This document shows, in pieces, positions 35,637 through 45,783 of a stretch of DNA of 64,000 nucleotides. Position 1 is the stretch's first letter. Each line of letters opens with the position of its first letter. Where the stretch lies: contig CAJXSD010000002.1 of the NCBI GenBank assembly GCA_913060475.1, positions 62,001-126,000 on the forward strand, read 5' to 3'. The notes beneath the pieces were generated by a model. That model saw nothing but the letters and a program-made list of their open reading frames with translations, did not search any database and was not told where the DNA came from. Both the position numbers and the translations under genes were made by a program. The DNA is from an uncultured Paracoccaceae bacterium. Lineage in GTDB: Bacteria; Pseudomonadota; Alphaproteobacteria; Rhodobacterales; Rhodobacteraceae.

Positions 35637-36896
35637 ATGAAATTAAACAGACGGTTATTTCTGGGCGCAACGGCGGCAACGCTGGCGGCACCCTATGTAA
35701 ACGCGGCCGGCCACGGACGACCCAAGGTCGTGGTGATCGGGGGTGGCGCCGGCGGCGCAACAGCCGCACGTTACATCGCCAAGGACAGCAAGGGCGAAAT
35801 TGATGTGACCTTGGTCGAACCATCGCGGTCGTACTATACATGCTTTTTCTCGAACCTGTATATCGGCGGGTTCCGCGACCTGTCCAGCATTGCGCACAGC
35901 TATGGCACATTGGCGTCCCAATATGGCATCAACGTGGTGCATGATTGGGCCGTTGGCATTGATCGCGACGCTAAATCGGTGACTTTGGCCGGGGGCGCGG
36001 TGTTGCCCTATGATCGGCTGATCCTGTCGCCTGGTATTGATTTCGTGGATGGATCTGTCCCCGGTTGGGACACATCGGCGCAAAATGCAATGCCCCACGC
36101 GTACAAGGCAGGGTCGCAAACCGAATTGCTGAAAGCCCAGATCGAGGCCATGCCACAGGGTGGCGTTTTTGCAATGGTTGCCCCACCCAATCCATACCGC
36201 TGCCCCCCTGGCCCGTATGAACGCGTGTCGATGGTGGCGCATAAATTGAAAAACGAAAACCCAACGGCCAAAATTCTGATCGTTGACCCCAAAGAGAAGT
36301 TTTCGAAACAGGCCCTGTTCGAAGAGGGCTGGCAAAAACACTATGGCGGGATGATCGAACGGATCGGGCCCGATTTCGGCGGCAATAACGTCAGTGTTGA
36401 TGCGGGTGCCATGACCGTCACCATCGATGGTTCCGTGGAAAAGGTTGACGTCTGTAACGTCATCCCCGCGATGAAGGCAGGGCGCATTTGCGATATGGCC
36501 GGCATCACCGAAGGCAACTGGGCCCCCGTTTCGGGCCACACCATGCAGTCGCGTTTGGACGAAAACATCCACGTTTTGGGCGATGCCACCAACCAGGGTG
36601 ACATGCCAAAATCAGGGTTTTCCGCCAACAGTCAGGCCAAGGTTGCCGCCATGGCCGTGCGTGGCGCCCTGACAGGGTCCAAGGTGTTCCCAGCCAAGTT
36701 TTCAAACACATGTTGGTCCCTGATTGACACCAACGACGGGATCAAAGTTGGCGCAAGCTATCAGGCCACGGACGAAAAAATCGCCAAGGTGGATGGGTTC
36801 GTATCCCAAACCGGCGAAGATGCCGACCTGCGCAAGGCAACCTATGAGGAATCCGTGGGCTGGTACGCAGGCATCACATCCGACATGTTCGGCTAG
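35637..36896 (+). CDS. fccB: Flavocytochrome c sulfide dehydrogenase, flavoprotein subunit (FccB/SoxF)
   Basis: The 419-aa FAD protein begins with a Tat signal (NRRLFLGATAATLAAPYVNA). The Rossmann loop VVVIGGGAGGATAARYIA binds FAD. YYTCFFSNLYIGG carries the cysteine that in FccB holds the 8-alpha-S-cysteinyl FAD. Two redox cysteines follow, in NPYRCPPGPYERVS (near 187) and FSNTCWSLID (near 361), the expected disulfide pair. LDENIHVLGDA is the second nucleotide region. It oxidises sulfide to sulfur/polysulfide in the periplasm, passing electrons to the diheme cytochrome. GGGAGG precedes the ATG. No sox genes adjoin. Confidence 0.9.
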   Translation: MKLNRRLFLGATAATLAAPYVNAAGHGRPKVVVIGGGAGGATAARYIAKDSKGEIDVTLVEPSRSYYTCFFSNLYIGGFRDLSSIAHSYGTLASQYGINVVHDWAVGIDRDAKSVTLAGGAVLPYDRLILSPGIDFVDGSVPGWDTSAQNAMPHAYKAGSQTELLKAQIEAMPQGGVFAMVAPPNPYRCPPGPYERVSMVAHKLKNENPTAKILIVDPKEKFSKQALFEEGWQKHYGGMIERIGPDFGGNNVSVDAGAMTVTIDGSVEKVDVCNVIPAMKAGRICDMAGITEGNWAPVSGHTMQSRLDENIHVLGDATNQGDMPKSGFSANSQAKVAAMAVRGALTGSKVFPAKFSNTCWSLIDTNDGIKVGASYQATDEKIAKVDGFVSQTGEDADLRKATYEESVGWYAGITSDMFG

Positions 36897-36913
36897 GCCA
36901 TATCACAAAAAAC

Positions 36914-36942
36914 AAAGGCGGGGTCTGTGCCCCGCCTTATTC
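36914..36942. terminator. Bidirectional terminator between fccB and carB
   Basis: AAGGCGGGG (36915-36923) and CCCCGCCTT (36930-36938) form a perfect 9-bp stem between converging genes. A run of A on one side and TTAT on the other suit both directions. Confidence 0.8.
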
Positions 36943-36963
36943 GTGTCTATCACTGGGATATGC

Positions 36964-39900
36964 CTAGTGCTGCAATGCGTGGACGGTCAAGGCATCCTCG
37001 GACTGTGCCTCGATCGCCAGGGCCGCGGCATGGGCTGCGGCAGCGGTGGTGAAATACGGGATTTTATCAAACAACGCCACCGACCGGATTTCACGGCTGT
37101 CGTTGATTGATTGCGTGCCCTCGGTCGTGTTGATCACTAGATCGATTTCGCCGTTTTTCAAACGATCCACGATATTTGGGCGACCTTCGTACACTTTGTT
37201 CACCTTGGTGCAGGCGATACCGTGCTGGTCCAACCATGCCACGGTGCCGGATGTTGCCACCAATTCGAACCCTTGGGCCACCAGAATTTTGGCCGCCTCG
37301 ACCATTTGGTCAACCTTGTCACTGTCCTTGATCGAGAAAAACACATTGCCCGATTTTGGCAACTGCATACCCGCGCCCATCTGCGCCTTTAGGAACGCGC
37401 GGGCAAAATTGCGGTCCCAACCCATCACTTCGCCGGTTGATCGCATTTCTGGCCCCAAAATGGTGTCTACACCGGGGAAACGGGCGAATGGCATCACCGC
37501 CTCTTTCACGCTGAACCACGGCATATTTGGATCGGCCAGCGTCATTGGATCGGCCATTGGCAGGGATTCGCCATAGCTGACATCGCGGTATGGTTCGCGC
37601 AGCGGGAAATTATCCAGCGGTTCGCCCGCCATCAAACGGGCCGCAATCGATGCAATGGCGCTGTCGGTGGCTTTGGCCACGAATGGCACGGTGCGGGATG
37701 CGCGTGGGTTTACCTCGATCAAATAAATTTCACCATCTTTGACGGCGAATTGTACGTTCATCAGGCCCACAACATTCAGACCCAGCGCCAGCGCGTTTGT
37801 TTGGCGTTTCAATTCATCAATGATGTCGGCCGACAGGGAATAGGGCGGCAGGGAACAGGCACTGTCACCGGAATGAACGCCGGCCTCTTCGATGTGTTGC
37901 ATGATGCCTGCGACATGGACGTTTTTGCCATCTGACAGGGCATCAACATCGCATTCCACCGCACCGGCCAGATAGCTGTCCAGCAAGACAGGGCTATCCC
38001 CCGAAACAACCACCGCCTCGCGGATATAGCGGCGCAGCTGATCCATATCGCGGACGATTTCCATCGCACGACCGCCCAAAACATAGGACGGACGGATGAC
38101 CAATGGGAACCCGATGTCCTCTGCAATTTCCAACGCTTCGGCGTCGGAATGGGCGATCCCGTTTTTCGGTTGTTTCAATCCCAACTGATTGACCAAGGCC
38201 TGGAACCGTTCGCGATCCTCGGCCAAATCAATCGCATCGGGGGTGGTGCCCAGAATTGGAATGCCTTCGGATTCCAGCGCATTGGCCAGTTTCAACGGGG
38301 TCTGGCCGCCAAATTGCACGATGACACCGTGCAATGTGCCATTGTCCTGTTCGACGCGCAGGATTTCCATCACATGTTCAAATGTCAGCGGTTCGAAATA
38401 CAAACGGTCTGACGTGTCATAATCGGTTGAAACCGTTTCAGGGTTACAGTTGACCATGATGGTTTCATAACCCGCCTCGGTCAGTGAAAAACACGCATGA
38501 CAACAGCAATAGTCAAATTCAATCCCCTGCCCGATCCGGTTTGGACCGCCGCCCAGAATGACGACCTTTTTGCGATCTGAGGGGCGCGCTTCGCATTCGA
38601 CGTCGCCCATCATCGGGGTTTCATAGGTCGAATACATATAGGGGGTTTGCGCCTCGAACTCGGCCGCGCAGGTGTCAATGCGTTTGAACACGGCGTTTAC
38701 ACCCAAATTGCGGCGCGCGCGGCGCACGTCGTTTTCCGAAAACCCCGTCAGCTTTGCCAAACGCGCATCGGTAAAGCCCATCATTTTCAGATGACGCATG
38801 CCACCTGCATCATTGGGCAAGCCATTGGCGCGAATGGTTTCTTCGGCATCGACGATTTCGCGGATACGGTCCAGGAACCACGGATCAAAGGCCGTGACAT
38901 TTTGGATTTCGTCATTGGTCAACCCATGACGCATGGCCTGTGCGATGGTGCGCATCCGGTCGGGCGTTTGCTGGCTGATCGCGGCGATCACGGCGGATTT
39001 TTCGGGTGCGCCCTCGATCTCGACTTCGTCAAAGCCGGTCAGACCCGATTCCATCGATGCCAATGCCTTTTGCAGGGATTCGTGGATCGTCCGGCCAATC
39101 GCCATCGCCTCGCCCACGGATTTCATGGCTGTGGTCAACAACGGCTGCGAGCCGGGGAATTTTTCGAATGCGAATTTCGGGATTTTGGTGACGACATAGT
39201 CAATTGTCGGTTCAAAGGACGCAGGCGTTACCTTGGTGATATCGTTGTCCAATTCGTCCAGCGTATAGCCCACGGCCAATTTCGCCGCGATTTTCGCAAT
39301 CGGGAACCCCGTCGCCTTGGACGCCAAGGCAGAGGACCGCGACACGCGCGGGTTCATTTCGATCACAACCATACGGCCATCGGCAGGGTTAATCGCCCAT
39401 TGCACGTTGGATCCACCGGTTTCCACACCGATTTCGCGTAAAACCGCGATCGATCCGTTACGCATGATTTGATATTCTTTGTCCGTCAGGGTCAGCGCAG
39501 GCGCCACAGTGATGGAATCACCTGTATGCACGCCCATGGGGTCCACGTTTTCGATGGAACAAATGATAATGGCGTTATCGGCTTTGTCGCGGACAACCTC
39601 CATCTCGTATTCTTTCCACCCCAGCAGGGATTCATCGACCAAGATTTGGTTCACGGGCGATGCGTCCATCCCTGTGCGGCAATAATATTCGTAATCTTCG
39701 CGGTTATAGGCAACGCCGCCGCCTGTCCCGCCCAGGGTAAAGGCGGGGCGGATAATCGCAGGCAGGCCAATTTCATCCAGCGCCTCAACGGCCAAACGGA
39801 CACCTTCGTTCAGGTCTGCTTGGCCGTTTTCTTTCTTGGGGGCGGTGATGATGGTCGCCTTGGGGTTTTCCAGACCGATGCGGTCCATCGCTTCGCGGAA

Positions 39901-40293
39901 CAATTTGCGATCCTCGGCCATTTCGATGGCGTCCCGTTTCGCACCAATCATTTCAACGCCGAATTTGTCCAATACGCCCATTTCCTCAAGCGCAAGCGCG
40001 GTGTTCAGACCCGTTTGCCCGCCCATGGTGGGCAACAATGCGTCGGGGCGCTCTTTTTCGATGATTTTGGCGACCACCTCGGGTGTGATGGGTTCGATAT
40101 AGGTTGCATCCGCCAGCCCCGGGTCGGTCATGATCGTTGCGGGGTTGGAATTGACCAAAATCACGCGATATCCCTCTTCGCGCAGCGCCTTACAGGCTTG
40201 GGCACCGGAATAATCGAATTCACAGGCTTGACCGATCACGATTGGACCTGCGCCGATAATCATGATGGAAGAAATGTCGGTTCTTTTGGGCAT
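36964..40293 (-). CDS. carB: Carbamoyl-phosphate synthase large subunit
   Basis: The 1109-aa enzyme makes carbamoyl phosphate for pyrimidine and arginine synthesis. It has the duplicated ATP-grasp layout: [20 protein letters not shown] in the first half, [17 protein letters not shown] in the second, [13 protein letters not shown] and [15 protein letters not shown] loops, paired ENPxPxxSRSS-type sites, and a C-terminal MGS-like allosteric domain ([14 protein letters not shown] to [13 protein letters not shown]). It is longer than E. coli CarB (1073). Start at [11 protein letters not shown]; an upstream in-frame ATG is not supported. carA is not in the window. Confidence 0.97.
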   Translation of the reverse strand: MPKRTDISSIMIIGAGPIVIGQACEFDYSGAQACKALREEGYRVILVNSNPATIMTDPGLADATYIEPITPEVVAKIIEKERPDALLPTMGGQTGLNTALALEEMGVLDKFGVEMIGAKRDAIEMAEDRKLFREAMDRIGLENPKATIITAPKKENGQADLNEGVRLAVEALDEIGLPAIIRPAFTLGGTGGGVAYNREDYEYYCRTGMDASPVNQILVDESLLGWKEYEMEVVRDKADNAIIICSIENVDPMGVHTGDSITVAPALTLTDKEYQIMRNGSIAVLREIGVETGGSNVQWAINPADGRMVVIEMNPRVSRSSALASKATGFPIAKIAAKLAVGYTLDELDNDITKVTPASFEPTIDYVVTKIPKFAFEKFPGSQPLLTTAMKSVGEAMAIGRTIHESLQKALASMESGLTGFDEVEIEGAPEKSAVIAAISQQTPDRMRTIAQAMRHGLTNDEIQNVTAFDPWFLDRIREIVDAEETIRANGLPNDAGGMRHLKMMGFTDARLAKLTGFSENDVRRARRNLGVNAVFKRIDTCAAEFEAQTPYMYSTYETPMMGDVECEARPSDRKKVVILGGGPNRIGQGIEFDYCCCHACFSLTEAGYETIMVNCNPETVSTDYDTSDRLYFEPLTFEHVMEILRVEQDNGTLHGVIVQFGGQTPLKLANALESEGIPILGTTPDAIDLAEDRERFQALVNQLGLKQPKNGIAHSDAEALEIAEDIGFPLVIRPSYVLGGRAMEIVRDMDQLRRYIREAVVVSGDSPVLLDSYLAGAVECDVDALSDGKNVHVAGIMQHIEEAGVHSGDSACSLPPYSLSADIIDELKRQTNALALGLNVVGLMNVQFAVKDGEIYLIEVNPRASRTVPFVAKATDSAIASIAARLMAGEPLDNFPLREPYRDVSYGESLPMADPMTLADPNMPWFSVKEAVMPFARFPGVDTILGPEMRSTGEVMGWDRNFARAFLKAQMGAGMQLPKSGNVFFSIKDSDKVDQMVEAAKILVAQGFELVATSGTVAWLDQHGIACTKVNKVYEGRPNIVDRLKNGEIDLVINTTEGTQSINDSREIRSVALFDKIPYFTTAAAAHAAALAIEAQSEDALTVHALQH

Positions 40294-40478
40294 GGGACGA
40301 CCTTTTTGTTTGCGGCGGCAAAATGGGCCCGGTACAAGCGGGCGCAAATTGTCCTGCGTTATAGTCAACATCCGCCTAGGATCAAGCCCCATCGGAAAAA
40401 TAACGCAAATAGCCGCTATTTGGCTGTCGATTTCTGGAAATTCGCCCTATATCGCAGTCAACAACCATAAGGCCGCCC
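40294..40478. other. Divergent promoter region carB / pabB
   Basis: These 185 bases separate the two start codons. A perfect CAAATAG-CCG-CTATTTG dyad lies near 40410-40426. A possible carB promoter runs leftward. No ORF or RNA seen. Confidence 0.4.
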
Positions 40479-41609
40479 ATGCAGATTCGGTTTGACACCG
40501 CACCAGTTGCGCAAAAACATTGGTTTTCGGACCCCGCCTATACCATCCGCGCACAAACCGCGGATCAGGTGGATAATGCCCTGCGCCAAATCGATGACGC
40601 CCGCGCCCAAGGGTATTGGATCGCAGGCTATGCCGATTACGAATTGGGCTATGCGCTGGAACCGCGGTTGGCCAAACGCATGCCCTTAAATCCCGCGGGG
40701 CAGGATTTGTTGCATTTCGGTGTCTATGCTGGCCCGAACGATCGTGCCGATCCTGCCGCCACGGCCTGTTCCATCAGCGATTGGACCCCCAGCTGGACCG
40801 AAACGGAATATATCCGCGCCTATGACCGTGTGATCGACTGGATCAAGGCGGGTGATGTGTATCAGATCAACCTGACATTCCCCATGATGGCGCAGGTCAC
40901 GGGCGATGCGTGGTCGCTGTATCATGCACTGTCATCGCGCCAGGGGGTCAAACATGGGGCCTTTGTCGATTTGGGCGCGGATCAGGGCGCGTTTTTATCC
41001 CGATCGCCCGAATTGTTTTTCCGCACCACCGCCGCAGGCCAGATTGAAACCCGCCCGATGAAGGGCACACAGCCCCGCCACACCGACCCCGATCGCGACC
41101 AACAGGCCCGTACATTTTTGGAAACCGACGAAAAAAACCGTGCCGAAAATCTGATGATCGTGGATTTGCTGCGCAATGATATTTCGCGCATCTGTCGGGC
41201 TGGGTCCGTGCATGTTCCCAAACTGTTTCATGTGGAAACCTATGCGACGGTGCATCAAATGATATCGCTGGTGGCGGGCGAATTGGCGGGGCCTGTCCAG
41301 TTTTCGCAAATCATGCGGGCGCTGTTTCCCTGTGGGTCGATCACCGGCGCCCCCAAATTGCGCGCCATGGAAATCATCAACGACCTTGAACCCGCCCCGC
41401 GCGGCATTTATTGTGGCACAATCGGGTGGATGGCCCCCGACGGGCGATCTGAATTTAACGTGGCCATTCGGACATTAGACGTAAAAAACGGACAGGCGCG
41501 CTTAAATGTGGGCGGCGGTGTCGTTTATGATAGTCTAGGTCCATCAGAATACGAGGAAGCCCTTTGGAAAGCGCGTTTTGCGAAATTGTCCCCCCCGATT
41601 GCCGCCTGA
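40479..41609 (+). CDS. pabB: Aminodeoxychorismate synthase component I
   Basis: The 376-aa chorismate-utilising enzyme aminates chorismate in folate synthesis. Core signatures are IKAGDVYQINLTFP, TRPMKGTQPRH, ENLMIVDLLRNDISR and the C-terminal GSITGAPKLRAMEIINDLE, plus NVAIRTL and GGGVVYDS. It lacks an N-terminal glutaminase, so PabA is encoded elsewhere. AAGG precedes the ATG. Its 3' end overlaps pabC by 46 bases. Confidence 0.92.
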   Translation: MQIRFDTAPVAQKHWFSDPAYTIRAQTADQVDNALRQIDDARAQGYWIAGYADYELGYALEPRLAKRMPLNPAGQDLLHFGVYAGPNDRADPAATACSISDWTPSWTETEYIRAYDRVIDWIKAGDVYQINLTFPMMAQVTGDAWSLYHALSSRQGVKHGAFVDLGADQGAFLSRSPELFFRTTAAGQIETRPMKGTQPRHTDPDRDQQARTFLETDEKNRAENLMIVDLLRNDISRICRAGSVHVPKLFHVETYATVHQMISLVAGELAGPVQFSQIMRALFPCGSITGAPKLRAMEIINDLEPAPRGIYCGTIGWMAPDGRSEFNVAIRTLDVKNGQARLNVGGGVVYDSLGPSEYEEALWKARFAKLSPPIAA

Positions 41610-42211
41610 TTGAAACATTTCGATATACCCCCGGGTTTGGTGCGGTTGATTTGGGATTGCACCTAAATCGCATGTGCGACAGCGCGCGCAAACTGGGGTT
41701 TGTCTTTGATCGGGATCTGGCCGAACATATCTGTGATGGCCTCAGCGGGAATAAACCGTTGCGCTGTCGCCTGACGTTGGGGATCAAGGGCGATCTTCAA
41801 CTATCCCACGTTCCACTGGACCCGACACCCGCCGTTTGGCAGGTTGATATCAGCGACACGCGCCTGAATACGGGCGACGCGTGGCTGGCCCATAAAACGA
41901 CACAGCGCGATATTTACGACACCGCACGCGCCAACCTGCCGCGCGGTATCGACGAAGTGCTGTTTCTGAATGAACGCAACGAATTATGCGAAGGCACGAT
42001 CACCAATGTGTTCGTCGAAACACAAGACGGCCTATGGATCACCCCCCCCATCAGCGCGGGGTGTTTACCCGGAATTTTGCGGCAGAAACTGATCAAATCC
42101 GGCGACGTCACGGTCAAAACCGTAACGCTGGGCGATCTGATGGCCGCCCGGTCCGTCATGGTGGGCAATTCCCTGCGTGGAAAAATTCGCGCAGAATTGA
42201 ACCGCGCTTAG
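41564..42211 (+). CDS. pabC: Class IV aminotransferase, aminodeoxychorismate lyase-like
   Basis: The 215-aa PLP protein has the class IV fold; HKTTQRDIYD supplies the likely PLP lysine (near 111), and ELCEGTITNVFVE the phosphate loop. Beside pabB it most likely releases pyruvate to give p-aminobenzoate. It starts at TTG (ESAFCEIVPPDCRLIETFRY) with GAGGAA 7 nt upstream and no ATG available before the conserved core, inside the last 46 bases of pabB. It is shorter than E. coli PabC (269 aa). Lyase versus D-amino-acid aminotransferase is not proven. Confidence 0.8.
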   Translation: MESAFCEIVPPDCRLIETFRYTPGFGAVDLGLHLNRMCDSARKLGFVFDRDLAEHICDGLSGNKPLRCRLTLGIKGDLQLSHVPLDPTPAVWQVDISDTRLNTGDAWLAHKTTQRDIYDTARANLPRGIDEVLFLNERNELCEGTITNVFVETQDGLWITPPISAGCLPGILRQKLIKSGDVTVKTVTLGDLMAARSVMVGNSLRGKIRAELNRA

Positions 42212-42234
42212 GGGTTTTTGCGCGAAAAACCCCT
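42210..42234 (+). terminator. Terminator-like hairpin at pabC stop
   Basis: AGGGGTTTTT-GCGCG-AAAAACCCCT is a perfect 10-bp dyad overlapping the pabC stop codon. There is no downstream T run, so efficiency is uncertain. Confidence 0.5.
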
Positions 42235-42263
42235 ATCAAACGGGGCAAAACGGGCCATTGCCC

Positions 42264-42292
42264 TTGACATCACGCGCGCAACCTTGTGTATC
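42264..42292 (+). promoter_or_regulatory. aspS promoter
   Basis: TTGACA (42264-42269), a 17-base spacer and TGTATC (42287-42292) lie about 42 bases before the aspS start. Confidence 0.6.
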
Positions 42293-42333
42293 GCGCTAGA
42301 CACGAAATTCATCAAACCCAAAGGGGCCACAAA

Positions 42334-44115
42334 ATGCACGCCTATCGCAGCCATACCTGTGCCGATCTGAATAAATCCAACGTGGGTGAAACCGTCCGGT
42401 TGTCGGGCTGGGTCCATCGCGTCCGCGATCATGGTGGTGTATTGTTTATCGACCTGCGCGACCATTACGGCATGACACAGGTGTTGTGCGACCCTGACAG
42501 CCCCGTGTTCCACGATGTGGAAAAGGTACGCAGCGAATGGTGTATTCGCATCGATGGTGTGGTCAAGGCCCGCGATGAAAGCCTGATCAACGCCAAAATC
42601 CCAACCGGCGAAATCGAAGTGTTCGTGCGCGACATCGAGGTGCTGGGCGCAGCCAACGAATTGCCCCTGATGGTGTTCGGCGACCAAGAATACCCCGAAG
42701 AAACCCGCCTGCGCTATCGGTATCTGGACCTGCGCCGCGAAGCGATGCAGCGCAACATGACCCTGCGGTCGGACGTTGTGGCATCGATGCGCCGCCGTAT
42801 GTGGGACAAAGGTTTCCGCGAATATCAAACGCCGATCATCACCGCATCATCGCCCGAAGGCGCGCGTGATTTTCTGGTGCCATCGCGGTTGCACCCCGGT
42901 AAATTTTACGCCCTGCCCCAGGCGCCCCAGCAATTCAAACAGCTGATCATGGTGTCAGGATACGACAAATATTTCCAAATCGCCCCCTGTTTCCGCGACG
43001 AAGATCCGCGTGCAGACCGATCCCCGACCGATTTCTATCAGTTGGATTTGGAAATGTCCTTTGTCACGCAGCAAGACGTATTTGATACAATTTCGCCCGT
43101 CTTAGCCGGTGTGTTTGAGGAATTCGGCGGCGGCAAAGCGGTTGACGCGCCAAATGAATGGCCACAAATTTCATATCGCGATGCGGCCTTGTGGTACGGC
43201 ACCGATAAACCCGACCTGCGCAACCCGATCAAAATGCAGGTTGTGTCCGATCATTTCCGTGGATCAGGCTTTGCCATTTTTGCGAAACTGTTGGAACAGG
43301 ATGGCACCGAAATTCGTGCGATCCCTGCGCCCACAGGGGGCAGCCGCAAATTCTGTGACCGCATGAACGCATTCGCCCAGAAAGAGGGCCTGCCAGGGAT
43401 GGGCTATATCTTCTGGCGCGATGGCGACAACGGGATGGAGGCCGCGGGCCCCTTGGCGAAAAACATCGGCCCGGAACGGACCGAGGCAATCCGCCAGCAA
43501 CTGGGTCTGGGCGTTGGCGATGCGGCGTTTTTCTTGGGCGGCAAACCCAAATCATTCGAAAAGGTGGCCGGCCGTGCGCGCGATGTGATCGGCGCTGAAT
43601 TGGGGCTGACCGATACGAACCGCTTTGCCTTTGCCTGGATCGTGGATTTCCCGATCTATGAACAGGACGAAGAATCCGGCAAGATTGATTTCGAACATAA
43701 CCCGTTTTCAATGCCCCAAGGCGGGATGGATGCCCTGAACGGCGACCCGCTGCAGGTCAAAGGGTTCCAATATGATTTGGCCTGTAACGGTTATGAATTG
43801 GTGTCGGGTGCGATCCGAAATCACCGCCCTGAAATCATGTTCAAGGCCTTTGAAATCGCAGGCTATGGTCCGGACGAGGTGCGCAAGCGGTTCGGCGGCA
43901 TGGTCAACGCATTCCAATACGGTGCGCCCCCCCACGGTGGTTGCGCCGCCGGGATCGACCGCATCGTGATGTTGCTGGCCGACACCGCCAACATCCGCGA
44001 AGTCATCATGTTCCCAATGAACCAACGTGCAGAAGATTTGATGATGAACGCGCCATCCGATCCCATGCCGGAACAGTTGATGGAATTGAACCTGCGCGTC
44101 ATTCCCCAAGACTAA
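42334..44115 (+). CDS. aspS: Aspartyl-tRNA synthetase
   Basis: The 593-aa class II synthetase charges tRNA-Asp. An OB-fold anticodon domain opens the protein ([15 protein letters not shown], residues 19-33), then [10 protein letters not shown], motif 2 [19 protein letters not shown] (near 220), a GAD insertion, and motif 3 [15 protein letters not shown] (near 540). Bacterial-type length. Many alphaproteobacterial copies also charge tRNA-Asn for GatCAB, which cannot be decided here. The [16 protein letters not shown] is chosen; the upstream in-frame ATG overlaps the promoter. Confidence 0.97.
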   Translation: MHAYRSHTCADLNKSNVGETVRLSGWVHRVRDHGGVLFIDLRDHYGMTQVLCDPDSPVFHDVEKVRSEWCIRIDGVVKARDESLINAKIPTGEIEVFVRDIEVLGAANELPLMVFGDQEYPEETRLRYRYLDLRREAMQRNMTLRSDVVASMRRRMWDKGFREYQTPIITASSPEGARDFLVPSRLHPGKFYALPQAPQQFKQLIMVSGYDKYFQIAPCFRDEDPRADRSPTDFYQLDLEMSFVTQQDVFDTISPVLAGVFEEFGGGKAVDAPNEWPQISYRDAALWYGTDKPDLRNPIKMQVVSDHFRGSGFAIFAKLLEQDGTEIRAIPAPTGGSRKFCDRMNAFAQKEGLPGMGYIFWRDGDNGMEAAGPLAKNIGPERTEAIRQQLGLGVGDAAFFLGGKPKSFEKVAGRARDVIGAELGLTDTNRFAFAWIVDFPIYEQDEESGKIDFEHNPFSMPQGGMDALNGDPLQVKGFQYDLACNGYELVSGAIRNHRPEIMFKAFEIAGYGPDEVRKRFGGMVNAFQYGAPPHGGCAAGIDRIVMLLADTANIREVIMFPMNQRAEDLMMNAPSDPMPEQLMELNLRVIPQD

Positions 44116-44124
44116 ACAAACCTG

Positions 44125-44161
44125 ATTTGACCGTTGGCCCCCGCCAGCGGTCAAATTTTTA
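44125..44161 (+). terminator. aspS terminator
   Basis: ATTTGACCG (44125-44133) pairs with CGGTCAAAT (44148-44156), with an inner TGGC/GCCA extension, followed by four more T. Confidence 0.9.
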
Positions 44162-44197
44162 ACAGTTTTGTAAATTACATTTCCATAGAATAGTTTA

Positions 44198-44219
44198 ATC
44201 TAAAATTACAGTTTTAGAT
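44198..44219. promoter_or_regulatory. Perfect 8-bp dyad before the tandem LuxR-HTH genes
   Basis: ATCTAAAA (44198-44205), loop TTACAG and TTTTAGAT (44212-44219) sit in an unusually AT-rich gap and abut the TTGGAGGGG ribosome site. It may be an operator for the downstream HTH proteins or a SD-gating hairpin. Confidence 0.5.
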
Positions 44220-44233
44220 ATTGGAGGGGTCTG

Positions 44234-44983
44234 ATGCGGCTACCCCCACGGCTTACCACCCGCGAACTAGACTGCTTGCCACTGTTGGTTTCGGGAAAAA
44301 CACGACATGAAATGGCTGACTTGCTCGGTGTCTCGGCCGAGACAATCAAGAAACATGTCCGCAGTTTGTTGTCAAAATATGATGCGGCCAACTTGCGGGA
44401 TGCCCTGCCCACGATGCGACTGGATTGGGATTATTACCATAGCGGTCAGTTCAGTTTTGACGTGTTTTGCAAATCGGCCGAATTTGCCGTCACGGTGGAT
44501 TGCCCAAATGCCACAATGCAGGTCACGGTCACGCAGAAATTTGTTGTCATCGGATCACAGGTATCGCGATTAAAATTTTCTGTCATCTCTGATAATTTTC
44601 CCATGACAGACGTCAAAATAGACGGCCGCGTGCCCACACAATTGCCAGGTCAGGTCGGGCGCATGGTGTTTGAATCACCCATTGTCCCCCCTGCCGCGCC
44701 AGGCAGTCAATTTACCAGATCCAGTGTTGTGACGTATAAAATGCCACATTCGCGATCCAATGGATATTATGCGGGTCTATGCTCTTATCCCACTGAATTC
44801 CTGACGATGAATGTCACATTCAAACCGGCGCCGCGGCCCGATCAAATGGATGCGGCTGTTTACCTGTTCGGCCTAAAGGTCCAAGACGAACCCGTAGAGG
44901 TTAAACAAACCGTCCAAGGTCTGCAGATGACCAGTTTCGATCCCGGTTTTCAAAAAAGCTATGTGATCAATTGGGAATGGTAA
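44234..44983 (+). CDS. LuxR-type HTH protein with unrecognised C-terminal domain, copy 1
   Basis: The 249-aa protein has its LuxR/GerE HTH at the N-terminus (LTTRELDCLPLLVSGKTRHE to GVSAETIKKHVRSLLSKYDA, residues 7-52), the reverse of the usual order. The rest (75-249) looks beta-rich: FDVFCKSAEFAVTVDC, LKFSVISDNFPMTDVKIDG, YYAGLCSYPTEFLTMNVTF, and the ending SYVINWEW. No family is recognised for this part. The next gene has the same layout and overlaps by 7 bases. A strong TTGGAGGGG ribosome site follows a palindrome. Role is unknown: DNA-binding regulator with a ligand or partner domain is inferred. Confidence 0.75.
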   Translation: MRLPPRLTTRELDCLPLLVSGKTRHEMADLLGVSAETIKKHVRSLLSKYDAANLRDALPTMRLDWDYYHSGQFSFDVFCKSAEFAVTVDCPNATMQVTVTQKFVVIGSQVSRLKFSVISDNFPMTDVKIDGRVPTQLPGQVGRMVFESPIVPPAAPGSQFTRSSVVTYKMPHSRSNGYYAGLCSYPTEFLTMNVTFKPAPRPDQMDAAVYLFGLKVQDEPVEVKQTVQGLQMTSFDPGFQKSYVINWEW

Positions 44984-45765
44984 TCGACCCTATGGATCAC
45001 AACGCATTGGACCTTGGGCAGATTTTCCCAAACTTAACACCGCGTGAATTGGCAATTATCCCCTATCTGGTAGAGGGTGGTACAGCCGAGGAAATCGGCC
45101 AGCATTTTGGGGTTTCTGCCGAAACCATTAAAAAGCATCGCCACAATATTAGCGCCAAGTTTGGGGCATCATCTGTGCGTGATGTCCATGCCAACATGGC
45201 CGATTTTGTGACCTATTATTGTGGACCATCACCGCTGTTTCGTGTTTGTTGCGAAAAAACGCGCCATCACGTCCAAGTGTTTGCGCAAAAACAGCAATTG
45301 ATCGCCACGATCCAACAGACCTTTCGCACAATTGTTGGACCGGTTGAGGAACTGAAATTTATCGCCCCCGACGATGACAAGCCGGTCCGCGATATAAAAA
45401 TTGCCGAAGGTGTAATCGAGTATGAGACCAAATTTTTAGGCCAGGATACCTATGTCACGCGGTTACCGCAGACGGCCCAAACCGGCGATCTGATACATCG
45501 CAGCATCACGGTCACGCGCAGCGTGGACCTGCGTGCGTCGGGGCCATTTTACTATACTGCGTTGCCACGGTATCCAACAGGGCACCTTGATTTCAGCGTG
45601 GACCTGATGGATATGGATCACCCCCCGAAATTTCACCATAGGGTTGGCCTGGGTTTCGTAGAGATCACCGATCCGAATTTGCGTGTCGAATTCACTAATT
45701 CCCGATACCGCCTGCGTACATTCCACCCCCAGATACATCAAAGCATGACCATATTCTGGGAATGA
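44977..45765 (+). CDS. LuxR-type HTH protein with unrecognised C-terminal domain, copy 2
   Basis: The 262-aa paralogue of the previous gene has its HTH at residues 20-68 (LTPRELAIIPYLVEGGTAEE, then GVSAETIKKHRHNISAKFGA). Residues GVSAETIKKH are identical in the two. The C-terminal part aligns by FRVCCEKTRHHVQVFA, LKFIAPDDDKPVRDIKI, YYTALPRYPTGHLDFSVDL and the final SMTIFWE. The ATG at 44977 lies within the copy-1 stop region (ATGGTAA); Met at 44992 or the TTG at 44971 are alternatives. The pair likely forms a heteromeric or sequential regulator. Confidence 0.75.
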   Translation: MVIDPMDHNALDLGQIFPNLTPRELAIIPYLVEGGTAEEIGQHFGVSAETIKKHRHNISAKFGASSVRDVHANMADFVTYYCGPSPLFRVCCEKTRHHVQVFAQKQQLIATIQQTFRTIVGPVEELKFIAPDDDKPVRDIKIAEGVIEYETKFLGQDTYVTRLPQTAQTGDLIHRSITVTRSVDLRASGPFYYTALPRYPTGHLDFSVDLMDMDHPPKFHHRVGLGFVEITDPNLRVEFTNSRYRLRTFHPQIHQSMTIFWE

Positions 45766-45779
45766 CCCACCATGGGTCA
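45763..45779. terminator. Hairpin between converging genes
   Basis: TGACCCA-CCA-TGGGTCA is a perfect dyad covering the stop codon of the second HTH gene, 5 bases before the response regulator stop. It has no T run. Confidence 0.45.
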
Positions 45780-45783
45780 CGGG

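Noticed and set aside
36900-37000. carA next to carB
   Set aside because: No glutaminase-type ORF lies on either side; carB is flanked by fccB and pabB.
38647-39441. Plus-strand ORF opposite carB
   Set aside because: Antisense to carB ATP-grasp region; repetitive Arg/His/Gly composition.
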